Origin: Rhopalosiphum padi
Taxonomy: Eukaryota > Arthropoda > Insecta > Hemiptera > Aphididae
Assembly: GCF_020882245.1 (NCBI RefSeq)
Contig: NC_083597.1
Coordinates: 25,088,652-25,152,651 of the forward strand
Direction: 5' to 3'
DNA: 64,000 nt
Position 1 is the stretch's first letter. Every line of letters starts with the position of its first letter. A program made the translations under genes and the position numbers. Under the pieces are notes generated by a model, which was given only the letters and a program-made list of their open reading frames with translations, had not been told where the DNA came from and made no database searches. This document shows positions 1 to 11,300 of the stretch, piece by piece.

Positions 1-1683
1 CATTTTATACGAAAAATGACTCTATGTGGAGATGATATCAACCTCTATTTTTAAGGACATTATAATTTATAAAATATTTATATTTTATATAATTACGTAT
101 TATAAGTAATTAAATTTAATATTTATATAGGTAATGATAATAGTCGGTAGATTGAAATAATTTTTCCAAAAATATCGTGGACCCACGTCTTACATTTTAA
201 TTTTTTTTTAAATGTTAGTACTTATATTAATATTAAATCATATATATATATTATTGTTATAATTTAATTATTTACAAGTCGATGTACTATATATAAAATA
301 ATGGTGTTGGTGTGAATTGGTTTATAGTATATAAATAGCTAAAAATTAGTTTAAATATTGTGTAAAGTTCCTATGGTTAATTTTTTCATAATTACATCAA
401 AACAATTAAAATTGTTATTTTTTGTTTGAATTTCCAATTTTATGAAAATTTGAATTTTAAACGGTTATATAAAAAAAATTGTGCCAGTATTTTAATGTTT
501 TTAAATCATTACCTATGTAAATATATTATATTAGCACCTATAATACTTAAAATGATTTTACTAATTAATAATTAATAGCGGAAAATAGCATGTAATTGTA
601 AATTTGTTAAACCAAAATGCTGCGTTAGTTTGTGTCGGTTTGACTGACTGAAATTAGGAATGTGTTTGAAAATTGTAAATATAAATAACGAATCACGATT
701 ATCTGTAATTTACTAAGAGATTTTTTTGTCAAACAATACTCATTATTCCGAGATATATTAATGTTTTTAAATAATTTCTAGTCAAAATAAAACAACATTT
801 AAAAAATAATAATAATATAATTTTTACTTTTTGATTTACAACACACATTGTTATTACATATTTTTTGAAGTAGGTATTTTGATACATAAAAATTAAAATT
901 AGGATGAATAGTTTATGAGCTTAAGTATTTAAAGCGTTGGTGAGAGGAGTGGTGATACGAGGTGAGATACAAGGATACCCCGAAAAATGTTGGTCTCTTA
1001 CTCATCTGCTAACCTAAATTGAAAATTTAATTTAAAACTTCTCATTATAGTCGTTAATGTCTCAATTGAAAAATATCAAAAATCTATAGTCACAATGTTT
1101 TTTTTATAGTCGTTTAAAGTTAAAATTTTTTTATAAAATTCGTCAAAATATCAAAAATGAACAAATCATTTTGTAGTTGGAACTTAGAAGTTCATTAAAA
1201 GTTTTCTTTTCATATCTAAGTTTTGAAAATGTAGTATAAGATACTTCATAAGTAGTTGATATTGAAACCCTACAATCTATGAAATTTAGAAATATATAAA
1301 GAAAATTATTTTTTTAGAAAGGAATTTTAAGTCCAAATTTGGATGAAATTACTTATTTAAATAATAATAAATAACAATGTTAATTATTTTGCTATAATTT
1401 AAAAATATTATTTATGAGAACTTAAAATTTTTATGCACCAACATACATTTTAGCATCTATATACGTAATGATATACTTTATTTATTATAAGATATTATAT
1501 ATTTATTGTATCTATATTTATATTAAGAATCTATTTTTACGGTTTTACAATGTTAATAGAAACATGGTATTATATTATGAGTTATACAAGTTGATATAAC
1601 ATGATTAAAATGTATATTAATTATATTGATACTAATAGTTTAATAAATGAAATATTTTCGGAAAAATTAATCTACTTATCATA
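1..1683. other. AT-rich noncoding DNA
   Basis: No supported gene is present. Stops are dense in all frames and the sequence is dominated by A/T runs. Bases around 1000-1360 have the texture of an old dispersed repeat (repeated AAATATCAAAAAT words) and may be the inner part of the repeat copy that begins at 1684, but no match elsewhere in the window proves this. Confidence 0.5.
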
Positions 1684-1914
1684 GTATTAAAAGTAAAATA
1701 AACGACTTTAATAGTTGTATATTAAAGGTAAAAGGTATATAACATATCATGAAATATAGTTTTTGATATAAGCTGACAGACCGTCTCAGTTCAGAATTGT
1801 TTTTTGTATTCAATGATATAGGCAATATGAATATCAATGAATTAATACATTTATAACACACCCATAATAATGTTCTTATGTATAGCAGAGCGGTACCCAT
1901 TTGCCTACCTTTTT
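1684..1914 (-). repeat. ATTCTGAGCGGA-family repeat, copy 1 (end fragment)
   Basis: This stretch aligns by eye along nearly its whole length with 58231-58430. Both begin with a TACTAAAAGTAAAA-like word, continue through an AACGACTTTAATAGTT-like word, carry an AGCTGACAGACCGTCTCAGT-like block (1771-1790 here) and finish with a CCCATTTGCCTACC-like block (1896-1909 here). Read on the minus strand it starts with that last block and leads into ATTCTGAACTGAGACGGTCT. The far end of the element is not recognisable to the left, so this copy is truncated or too diverged. No protein is encoded. The family is typical of non-autonomous elements by structure, but its superfamily was not determined. Confidence 0.65.
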
Positions 1915-2226
1915 AATGTCGTATCTTTAAATATTTTATATTATTATAAGGATTGGTGATGCATAAATGCAATATTCCAGTATATATATGTGTATAATAT
2001 ATACCATGATTTGACTTTGAATAATTCTATTTTGAATATCGATCGTTAATTTCTACGAGTTAACCGTTTTTTGAATACAATGCACGAAGCTTCAACGATA
2101 TTAAATTAAATTTCCGCTTTCTACTCATTATCTGTCATGTTTTCCTCGCCTCGTTATCGGAAAATATCAGACATTTTTTACCTATTCAATCTGCCTATAT
2201 AATATACATTTACATATTTTACTCAA

Positions 2227-2249
2227 TTCACTGTAATTATTACAGTGAA
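2227..2249. repeat. Perfect 11-bp inverted repeat, 1-nt loop
   Basis: TTCACTGTAAT (2227-2237) and ATTACAGTGAA (2239-2249) are exact reverse complements around a single T. The palindrome could be extruded as a small cruciform or bind a dimeric factor. No T-run follows that would suggest a terminator, and no gene is adjacent. Confidence 0.7.
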
Positions 2250-2636
2250 GTGCTCAAATGCATTATTCAAAATTATTGAATACATGATTTTACGATACAC
2301 TACAAATGCTCGAACCATTTGGCAATATATAATAGTATTTATACGCCAACGTCGCCAACACATTGATTAGCTATAAAATATACACTCCGAGTCCAATCTC
2401 AGAATAAATAATATTAATGTAATATACAGGTATTATACACTATGTCGTGTTATTATAATATTGAGTTCCGTGCTGAGATAGATTTACATAATTGTCACCC
2501 TGATCAAATTATTTTTTCATTCAATAGTAACATATTTTTATACAGACGTAAGTAAAATACATAATATTTTAAATAAACTATAATATGAATAATGGTCTGG
2601 TAATTGTTTTAATGCTTTATTGATATAATAATATTG

Positions 2637-2652
2637 CGTGTAATATTACACG
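2637..2652. repeat. Perfect 16-bp palindrome
   Basis: CGTGTAATATTACACG is identical to its own reverse complement with no spacer. It lies about 400 bp from the palindrome at 2227. Function is unknown, and chance is possible in such AT-rich DNA although the CGTG ends make it less trivial. Confidence 0.6.
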
Positions 2653-3176
2653 TATAATGTATACACGAATAAACGATGCTTGAATACTTGACAATTAATA
2701 ACTAATTAATATTAGTATAAAATTCTCAAATTTCTTTTTTTTACTAGAAAAAAAAATTTAAATAATGAAAAATCGTAAAATTATGTATACCTACTTATTT
2801 ATTATTAATAGAAGAGGTTGACTTGCTTAGGCCTAGGAGTGTTACTTGTACGTATAATGTACCTATGTACACAAAAAATATTTACCGATTACCAATTAAT
2901 TTTAATATTTTGATGACATACTTCAAAGAGCGCAATTAAATAACAATATTTAGCATTTATTGTATTGCCATAATCACTTAATTTACTTATTTTTACAAAA
3001 ATGTGGTGCTTTAGGCAACTTGTTGCTAAATCTGCGTATGATTAATATGTAGGTAACTACTAGCTATATATACGATGTATGCGGGTACACTCGATATTTT
3101 ATTTTTGTACCCTATATTTTATATTTTTTATAGCGCGTTTTTAATAATCGTCTCCGTAAAACATATATTATACAAA

Positions 3177-3330
3177 CAAGGCCGTATATTAAAAAAAATT
3201 TCGGGGGAGGGTCCAACATTTTTTTAAAATATAAATGCTGAAAATGTTTAGTCAATAAACTATATTCACTACTAAAATATTTCTACTTTTAACAATTTCG
3301 GGGGGGAATATCAAATCTATAACTATAGGA
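3177..3330. mobile_element. Degenerate DNA-transposon fragment (AAGGCCGTA end, TTCGGGGG blocks)
   Basis: A local GC-rich interruption begins with CAAGGCCGTAT and contains two similar blocks, AATTTCGGGGGAGGG near 3200 and AATTTCGGGGGGGAAT near 3295. Ends of the CAAGGCCGTA type with G- or C-rich tracts are, from memory, common in aphid non-autonomous DNA elements. No convincing inverted partner end or target duplication was found, so this is an old fragment and its superfamily is unassigned. Confidence 0.35.
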
Positions 3331-3828
3331 GTTTGGAGTAAAAAAACTAATACTTACCGCATGGCGCATATATAAGAATTAATAATCACAATATTTATTC
3401 GATATGGGCGATATGGCGGTATCTTTAATAGCAATTACGTATATTTTATATTAGCATTTAGCAATTCTTTGGCCGGTTCGATTTTGATTTGCCTAGGTAC
3501 ATGACTACAGAATACAGTATCAGATAAACTATAATATTATTTTTATATTTTTCACATTGTTTTTTGATGAGTTCTACCGACATAATCGAGTGATGAAGGT
3601 AGCTATAGTAAGCTCAAGGGTGTGTTTTAATAAAAGTAATAAGAATACCGTTTTCATAACAAAAATAAAAAAAGGTCAAGTATTCTTTTTTTCCTGTTAC
3701 TGCAGTTCTTTTGGCAAATTATTAACTATCCTCTGTTAAGTCTATTACATAGACATCTATGATAGACCTACTAAATTACCTAATTTAGTCTTTAGATATC
3801 TACCAATTACTATAATAGCTATACTGAT
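3331..3828. other. AT-rich noncoding DNA
   Basis: No gene is supported. On the minus strand there is a good-looking splice-donor word (GCGGTAAGTATT, around 3350-3361), but no acceptor or open frame goes with it. Confidence 0.4.
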
Positions 3829-4200
3829 CGCAAAGGCGTAACTAGACCTTAAAGACATATGTACTCGTGTACTTGGCAAAAAATTCGTATGAGTAGGTAT
3901 ATAAAAAAATTTACCTACCTATAATTTAAATTTTTTATTTTTTTAATATTTTTATATATACATACATTTTTTACATTTTTTTATATTTATTTAACTTTTA
4001 AATTTAATTCACAATACTACGATAATTTATGCTTTTTTATATAATTTTTATAATTTACTTAAAGTGTTCACCAACACATTTTTAACCACACCTCTTTTGA
4101 GACAGGCAGACAGCCCTAGCCTGTACGAAGTGGGAAGGAATTTGTGTTGTAAAAAGCCAGAGCCGTTTCGGAATTTATACCTTTTTGTAAAACGGGAGCC
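3829..4200. mobile_element. Possible hAT/MITE-derived fragment
   Basis: The left part carries a CAAAGGCGTAACTAGACC-like word (3831-3848), similar to the CAGGGGCGTAACTAGA ends I associate with insect hAT-like MITEs. The right part (about 4095-4200) is a GC-richer block containing AGACAGGCAGACAGCCCTAG. No reverse-complement end or target-site duplication was found, so both limits and membership are tentative. Confidence 0.25.
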
Positions 4201-4799
4201 GAATGAGCTACATCCCGTAATTTAATATAATGTTTGAGGATTGAGGTAGGTAAGTGCACAGAAACGAACTTAAATTATCACGTTGTTATAAATGTAATTA
4301 TTTATATTGTCATTATATTAATAACTTAATAATATATAATATTCACTATGTTTAACTAAATGAAAACGTTTTTGTTTTGTTTAAGTAATTTATGTTTTAT
4401 AATAATCTTGTAAGGTGTGGAGAATGGAGATAACTTAAAAAATATACGTTAAAAATATTGGTGTCCCCCAAAAATTTGTCAAGTAGGGTAACTGGTTCCT
4501 TTTTATCACCCCCTTATTTAGACAGTAAACTATATTTCCGTGTAACATTAGCACTACTTATACAGTTATACATGATGTATAATATTATTTTAATATTTTC
4601 ATCGGAGATATTTTTTTCAAATCGGTTTTATTGCACTTCCTGCTATTTGCCGTGAGTGTATGTATACGTTATACTTTACGGTACTTAAATCGCTATGATG
4701 ATAATTATCATTTATTATCATACTATATTGGACACTTTTGATTATAGTATAAGAAAAACCTACACGATCGTCGATCGACAACAACAGTTGTCGTATATT
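4201..4799. other. Noncoding DNA with an isolated splice-donor word
   Basis: No gene is supported. A consensus-like + strand donor, TAGGTAAGTGC, lies near 4246-4256 but has no partner that can be defined. Confidence 0.35.
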
Positions 4800-5345
4800 A
4801 TATTATAACTATAACAAACCGTGACGTTTTCCGGCTTCCGATGCCGCTACAGATATAGGACTATAGTATAGTGAGCTAACGACGGCCTCATACCACCCTC
4901 CTAACACCGTCTGTCCTCCTGCACAGGCGCTCGCGAATAATATAAATAATATATTATTATACACTCGCCGAAATGCGAAAACCTTTTATTTAAATTTATT
5001 TTTGTGCTTCGACGACGAACACACATTTCGGTCGGAACTGTGTATATATGTATATACCATATTATATATATATACACCGATATACATTATATACCGCCTT
5101 CGTCGTGCGGGATTTACCCTCTACACCATCCTCGTCTATGTACAATGTACATATACATAACATATATACGACCGTCACTGTTCGGTTGGCCTGCGCACGT
5201 AACTCACCCCACACCCGAGCCCGCGAACTGAACAACAAAGAAATCGTGGCGGCGGCTGCTGCTGCTGCATCAGCGGCTCGTTTTTACTGGGTCACCGCTG
5301 TGTGTGTTATATGTGTAGGTACACCTTTTCGTATTGATTAGTTTT
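4800..5345. promoter_or_regulatory. CpG-rich island, possible promoter/leader
   Basis: Within AT-rich surroundings this block carries many CpG dinucleotides, for example GCGCTCGCG near 4928, CTTCGACGACG near 5008 and GCCTGCGCACG near 5190. It also has a short GCT/GCG trinucleotide run at 5251-5280 that reads as polyalanine in one frame. Two overlapping open frames cross it, but neither has gene-like composition apart from the alanine run. In insect genomes with intact CpG such blocks are often promoters or first exons. No TATA box, initiator or donor could be fixed with confidence, so direction is left open. Confidence 0.35.
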
Positions 5346-6170
5346 AATATCAGCTCGTAAACGGGCCAGAAAAAGCAATATTTTCGTATACCTAAATAAA
5401 TAGTTTATCATAACAGTGTTACAATCCATAATATTATGCACCTATATGTCATCATGTTAACTATTAACGGATTAACTGATCGAGTAATGCAACGCGATAT
5501 ATATATAACGCATAATATAATATAGTTGTTGCTTTATATAAGATTACATAATTTGAATGTTATAACGGTGAATCTAGTAACATAGCATTTTTGTTCTTGA
5601 ATCTTTGATATACCGAGGAGTGTTAATAAGTATTTCCAATTTCGTTTCAAAAGCGTATATACCATTAATAATAATATTTTTTAGATACCTAAACGGCTAA
5701 ACACCTATTACACCTACACTAGGCTACACCAAGATGAGTTCGGTGTATTTACATAATAAATAAATAAAGTCCATTACTTATTATAGTATATTGTATATAC
5801 GGAGGTACAAATATTGTTATCGATTATGCCATTAGTCTTGGATAGGATTTTTGATTCACCCTGTATGTGGATGTATAACAGAAATATAATTGACATATAT
5901 TATGTATAATTAAGTAACCATGTAATAATTTTTATTCTAATCAGTATTATTATTATTTTTTATTTTAATATATAATTAAATATTAACACACACCTAATAT
6001 CTAGATTATTTTTTTTTTAATTTGTAAGAACAAACGTTTTACATAGTAGGTTAAAGTTACCTTTTATATATCAGTTATTTCTATTACACCCTGTATTTCT
6101 GTATATTATATTATTACGGTGTACGCATTACGGTAATAATAATAATATTATTGTTAGGGTAAGAATATCG
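5346..6170. other. AT-rich noncoding DNA
   Basis: Nothing gene-like is visible. Short TAA/TAT-rich stretches are present (around 5940-5980 and 6132-6155). Confidence 0.5.
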
Positions 6171-6520
6171 ACTTTGCCACTGAACAACCGTACACCAGTA
6201 TATTATAGATATATATACATCCTACCATGTACTTCGTCACCCACGCTGTGTAGAGCCCCTCACCAACCTTTTTGTAGAGTTTTTGTCTATTCCGTCATAA
6301 AGTTTGCTACTGTCTTTGCTTCGTATACACACACACACACGCGCGCGCGCGCGCGCACACGCACACACATAACACTCGGTCAAGGTCGCTATATCACCGC
6401 AACACTATTTGACTCACCCCTATATAGAGCGTTTCACGCACACTCCCTAGCGGTGAACTCGCCACCACCGCCCAGCAGTTCTCTCGCTGTGACCAGGCTG
6501 CCAATTCTCGAGTAAACACT
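6171..6520 (+). promoter_or_regulatory. CpG-rich island with TATA-like element
   Basis: A GC-richer block holds a CA/CG/CA dinucleotide tract (6327-6369) and, downstream, CTATATAGAGCG (about 6420-6431). About 25-30 bp after that comes CACGCACACTCCC, which would place a start at about 6445-6455. The following bases are rich in CCACCACCG. A weak splice-donor word, CGAGTAAAC, occurs near 6509. A continuous 113-codon frame spans the block, but its middle is the dinucleotide repeat read as THTHTRARAR, so it is not a convincing protein. Confidence 0.35.
6327..6369. repeat. (AC)n(GC)n(AC)n microsatellite
   Basis: AC repeats (6327-6340) run into eight GC units (6341-6356) and back into AC/GC repeats to 6369. 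Alternating purine-pyrimidine tracts of this type can adopt Z-DNA under negative supercoiling. Confidence 0.9.
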
Positions 6521-7572
6521 ATTTACCTTGACAATGTTGATAATAATTATGTTAATAATATTATACCTATATAGTATGGTACACTTAATATTATATTATA
6601 CTAATTATTACTTTGGTTGTAGTGCGCCAAACTATTTATTGCTATTTTAAACGGTATAATATAAAAGCAGTTAATATAATATTTTTCTTATAGTGTGATG
6701 ACGTATATCCATTGATAGAGAAGAGGAAGGGACATTGCACAGAGCACTGTTTGCGATCGATCGACACAGCTAGGGCCTACAATTATAAAATACATAGATA
6801 TATTATATTATATAATGTTTAATATTTAATATTTATAGGTATATACACAACTTTATATGTAATGCAAGTGACTTTACAATTTTGAAGAGTGTGATTTCAA
6901 ATTACGAACTAATGGTTACGACGTTTTTAGCTAATTTACAATTTTTGTAGTTATGTTAACGACTTGTCATTTATCATATTATTAAAATAATCTTATATCA
7001 ATGCGTGAATATGTTTAGGTATCTATATTTTATATGATCAGGTAATAATTTTAATAATATGTGCAACAGGTATAGTGTATAGTGTATAAGTATAATATGA
7101 TATATATCCATACAAATATAACAATATAATATTATACAATATTATAAAATATTTATATAATAATGATAATACATTTTGTTTAGATAATAAGTTAAAAACC
7201 TTTACAGTGGTAATTGCGTGGCCTGTACACAGAGAACTTTTATTTTAATTTTATACTAAGTGCAATGTGCAGACGAAAATAAAATAAAAACACATACAGT
7301 TTTATAAATATATGTGCAATATATGTTAACGTCATTTAATGACAGTCATTGGTTTTGTATATTAAATTTTATATCAGTTGGTGGCGTCGGCACTCGTCGA
7401 TGCCGTAGCGGTGTAGCAGATGATAGTGCAATATGTACGACGCCACTAGATGTTTCTTGGAAATTGTTTTTTGATTTAATCAATACAATATTATAATATA
7501 TTAACAAGTAACGACTAGTATAGTATATATATAATATGTGCACAGTTAAAAATGTTTAATTTTTTATTACAG
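6521..7572. other. AT-rich noncoding DNA
   Basis: No gene is supported. The GC-richer patch around 7378-7455 (GGCGTCGGCACTCGTCGATG and following) is open on both strands for about 60 codons but lacks protein-like features. Confidence 0.45.
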
Positions 7573-7682
7573 ATTTAAATTGATTATAATTACATAAGGG
7601 GGAGTCGGTCAGTGAGCATCGATTTCAATATTAATGGCCAAGTCGATCTTATAAAGTTGTATCTACTATTACATTAAATCAC
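7573..7682 (+). ncRNA. Candidate noncoding (UTR-type) exon
   Basis: A good acceptor (T-rich tract TTTAATTTTTTATTACAG ending at 7572) is followed 110 bp later by a strong donor (CACGTAAGTGT, GT at 7683-7684). The bounded sequence is less AT-rich than its flanks and has stops in all three forward frames. Its only upstream-ORF-like start is ATG GCC AAG (7634), which stops after six codons. If real, it is an internal exon of a 5' UTR or of a long noncoding RNA on the + strand. Transcription is not shown by the sequence, and paired sites of this quality can occur by chance. Confidence 0.35.
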
Positions 7683-10600
7683 GTAAGTGTAAACTTAGGC
7701 CTATAATCTATGTACTAATTTATAATTAGTAATTCCTACTTATTATCATGAAATATAATTGTTTATTTAGCAAACAGCTGCAATGGCACCTAGTATATAC
7801 CTAATCAAACATAATATAGTTATAACTTCTCAAACGCATACTATTTAAATAAGTAAGCAAGTACTCTAATACGTATAATTATATAATATGTATATAATAC
7901 GTCATGTTTATTTTCATCAGTTGAATAATTATACAAATTGTAAATATACCGACTAATGAATTTAAAAAAATATACGAGTATCTGGCTTATCATTTTACTT
8001 TGGTACATATATACAGCTATTAATTATTACTAATAGTAGTTCTATAATATAGTATTACCGCCGGTCCATAAAAAACATATTTGATAATATTGAATCAATT
8101 ACCTAAATAGTTACAGTAATTTAGGTAAGTGAAATGGAGTAAGTTCACATTATGGTATTTTGTATTGAAATGCCGAAAAAAATTTAATTTAAATATAAAA
8201 TATAAACTTATAGACAACATCTGAAAATTATATTATGTTTAAGATTGCCTCAATCAGTTTCTAAATATAAAATGACTGAAAAACCAACAGCAATCAAATT
8301 TACTTTAACTATCTTCAGTTCCCACATATAATTACTATTACCAATTATATAAAATGATAACTTTGCAGTACATAATATAGGTATAATTATTGTATATTTG
8401 TATTTCCCGGTCTGCTAAATTGCAAATTAAAGTTTTACTTTTACAGTAAAAAGTTTTTAGTATTATACTCGTAGAGTCGTAGGTACACACTCAACTTTTA
8501 CTCTTTATTGATTCTACTGAATTATACATGGTTTCTTTTTGTCGTGTTCAGATTTCAAATATCTATCTCTTTTTTAATATATTTCTTGTTCATTACATAC
8601 TTTTGGGCTTGAGCCACTTTATTATAAATGTGTATTTTGCTATTGAATATTGTCATATTGATGACTTCCTATAAATGGACTAAGGGGCGTTTTTGACCGA
8701 GTTAAAAAGATTAAATCTACATATAAAAGATTATATATATATTTAAATAGGTCTTTCTGTACATTTTCTGCATAGTTATACTGTTTTTGAACCCAACGAT
8801 AACTTCTATAAATATATCTTTTGTGATCGGTAGATTACAAAAACTATATATTGACATTCAACCGTAACTCGATGAACATTGAATTCTTTAATTACGTGAC
8901 TACATTGGGTTTGATACGCGAAAAAAACTATATTTGCATTTGTGTTGTCGTGTTATGTAACAAACTAATATATTTATATAGTAATTATGACATTCTACAT
9001 TGTTTATTTAAATTTTAAATTATAAGTATCTATCTAATTTATATCAAACCATTTTTTGAAAAAAATATGTATAAAAAGTTAAAACTTCAGTTTACCAGAA
9101 TTGTATATAAAACCATTGATTTACAACTAACCTAATATTAGAAATATTACCTGACATTAAAAAAATTATATATTTGTTTAAGCGACGACATAAATGATAT
9201 TTCAAAAGCACTAAATTTTATACAAAGGGTACCTAACTTGTTTAGTTACCAAATTATTGAAACCATCTTTAAATTCACATACAACGATAATGATAAATAA
9301 GAAAAATTCTGTGAATGTATAGGTACAGTAAATAGTAATATATATATATATATATTTTTTTAAATTAAGCACTGTGGTTTAAAAAACCACTGTAGTATGG
9401 TATTAATTTTTAGTATTGAAAATATTAACATTATTAACATTAAAATAGTAAAATTAGATTATCTATAGGTAGTATACACGTACACAATATATATACGTTT
9501 AATGTATATTGTGTATATAGACTATAGTTCATAGCGTTTACAAACGTAAACTTCTAGTAAATGTTTTTTAGAGAAACTTCCAGTACAAAGGTATAGGTAC
9601 AACATGGTAAATTCGCCTTTAACAGAATGAATTTTCATGTTATTAGTCTTAATAATAGAGCAAATTGACTTCTTATCAAACAATTTTCTATGTGGTATGG
9701 TATTTAAATTTTTAAGTGAGTTATAACTTATGATCATCTTTAAATTTTATTTTAATGTTAAAACTACAACATAAAATTGGTTTCTCATTTCAAGAGGATT
9801 GAGTTACCGCTTATCTACAATGGCTATAAATTTACTGTTTCTAATGTTTCTATCGTAGGTAATACCATTGGTTATAAATATTATAATCAATGGCAATACT
9901 AAATGTCTAAGCACAAATACACAATAATATATTAAAATTCACAGTTTGATTAATTTTTTTAGTACGTTTTATTTGTACCATTCAATTTCTATAGATACAA
10001 CCCTGAAATTTTATGAAACTAGCTTTTCTATAGCTTTACAGCTTATAAAATATAAATATACAGTTTATATTTTTCTCTACAATGGTTATTCAATAAATAA
10101 AATATTTCCATTATAATTTACTGACTGAAATAAATACGTATAATAAAAATACTTCAATAATTAGTATTAAGCTTAGCATTTTTATAACCAATTAAATTAC
10201 TACAAATTATTTATTGTTGACTGATATATGATAGTAGATATACCTATACCTACTAGAATATAAGTATAAAATCACATGGAATATATATACCGATTTAAAT
10301 AAATAACACAAAAAAAACGTAATTATTTCTTGATTCATATTGCATTGATATGTTTAAAATTTAAATGTAATTAACTAAATAAACAAAAAATATTATAATT
10401 TTCTTAAATTGTCTTGACCCCAGCAGATATATGACTACTTTCTGTTATAGCCAAGTAATCAACTGAACTATTGCCAATTTAATTGCTATGTGAAGAATTA
10501 CAAATAGTATGGCCAGAAAACTAATCGGAGAGTCATAATGCAATAACCTTTAGAAGAGTGTAGAGATAGATAGGTAGAATACCAAATATGTTATTAATAG

Positions 10601-10696
10601 TAACATATTATTATTAGGAAAACAAAATCAGAAACTTGTTTTAGTTAACATTTGTACAGTTGAGCTAGTTTATAGTGTTTATACATAAGCTAATAT
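7683..10696. other. AT-rich noncoding DNA
   Basis: No supported gene. Small inverted repeats occur at 9374-9390 (GTGGTTT / AAACCAC) and 9481-9515 (TACACAATATA / TATATTGTGTA). A second donor-like word, TTAGGTAAGTGAAA, lies near 8121-8134 without an exon that can be defined. Confidence 0.5.
9481..9515. repeat. 11-bp inverted repeat, 13-nt loop
   Basis: TACACAATATA (9481-9491) and TATATTGTGTA (9505-9515) are exact reverse complements. This is a short AT-rich stem with no evident role. Confidence 0.5.
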
Positions 10697-11300
10697 AAAA
10701 AAGGGGTGGAATAGATAACTGCTTTGCTGTACAGTAGCTTGTCGAGTGTACCTCGGTCATACAAGGAGTAGTAAGTTATTGTATACAAAAAACAATTTTG
10801 AAGGCAGATGGTCTGTCAGCCTATAATATTAAGTATATTTTATGATTTGTTTATAATTTATATTGCTATAATAATAATAATTTATTTCATTTTAAGGTAG
10901 TAACACTAAATTGAATTAATTTTTCCCAAAAATATTGTAAATTGTAATTATAAATAGCATTGTGTGTATAAAATATAATATTATAGGTATGTTATAATTT
11001 TCAAGTATCTATCCACGAATTTGACATATTTAAAACAATTTTTAAATTATAAAAAAATTACTAAAAACTTTATTCTTCGATTAAATATCTAATTTCGTAG
11101 ACATTTTAACTTAAAAAGTCTATATGAATTTTTGGTTACAGTATAAACTTAGAACCTAGTATTGCATTTTCAATCCTTAACTATAAAAATTGAATATTTT
11201 ATAAATTTTTAACTACAACTTTATTTGTAAATTTTCGTGATTTTAATGCATTTTGTGAATATTTAAATTTCAAATACTTATAAATAAATACGATACACAT
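10697..11300 (+). repeat. ATTCTGAGCGGA-family repeat, copy 2
   Basis: It begins with AAAAAAGGGGTGGAATAG and a GCTGTACAGTAGCTTGTCGA-like block. It then has the family's hallmark motif in diverged form (AATTTTGAAGGCAGATGG, 10794-10810), followed directly by TCTGTCAGCCTATAATATTAAG. Near 11250-11290 a CATTTTGTGAATATTTAAATTTC-like segment matches the inner parts of the copies at 28.2 kb and 58.15 kb. The far end with the second inverted motif was not found, so the right limit is approximate. No coding capacity. Confidence 0.55.

Larger units (their letters stand above)
1915..3176. other. AT-rich noncoding DNA with short palindromes
   Basis: No gene is supported. The stretch is AT-rich with many TATA and TAATATTATA words. 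Two perfect short palindromes, at 2227-2249 and 2637-2652, are listed separately. Confidence 0.5.

Noticed and set aside
6174..6515. 113-codon open frame
   Set aside because: The centre is the AC/GC dinucleotide repeat read as THTHT-RARAR; better explained as a CpG-rich regulatory block.
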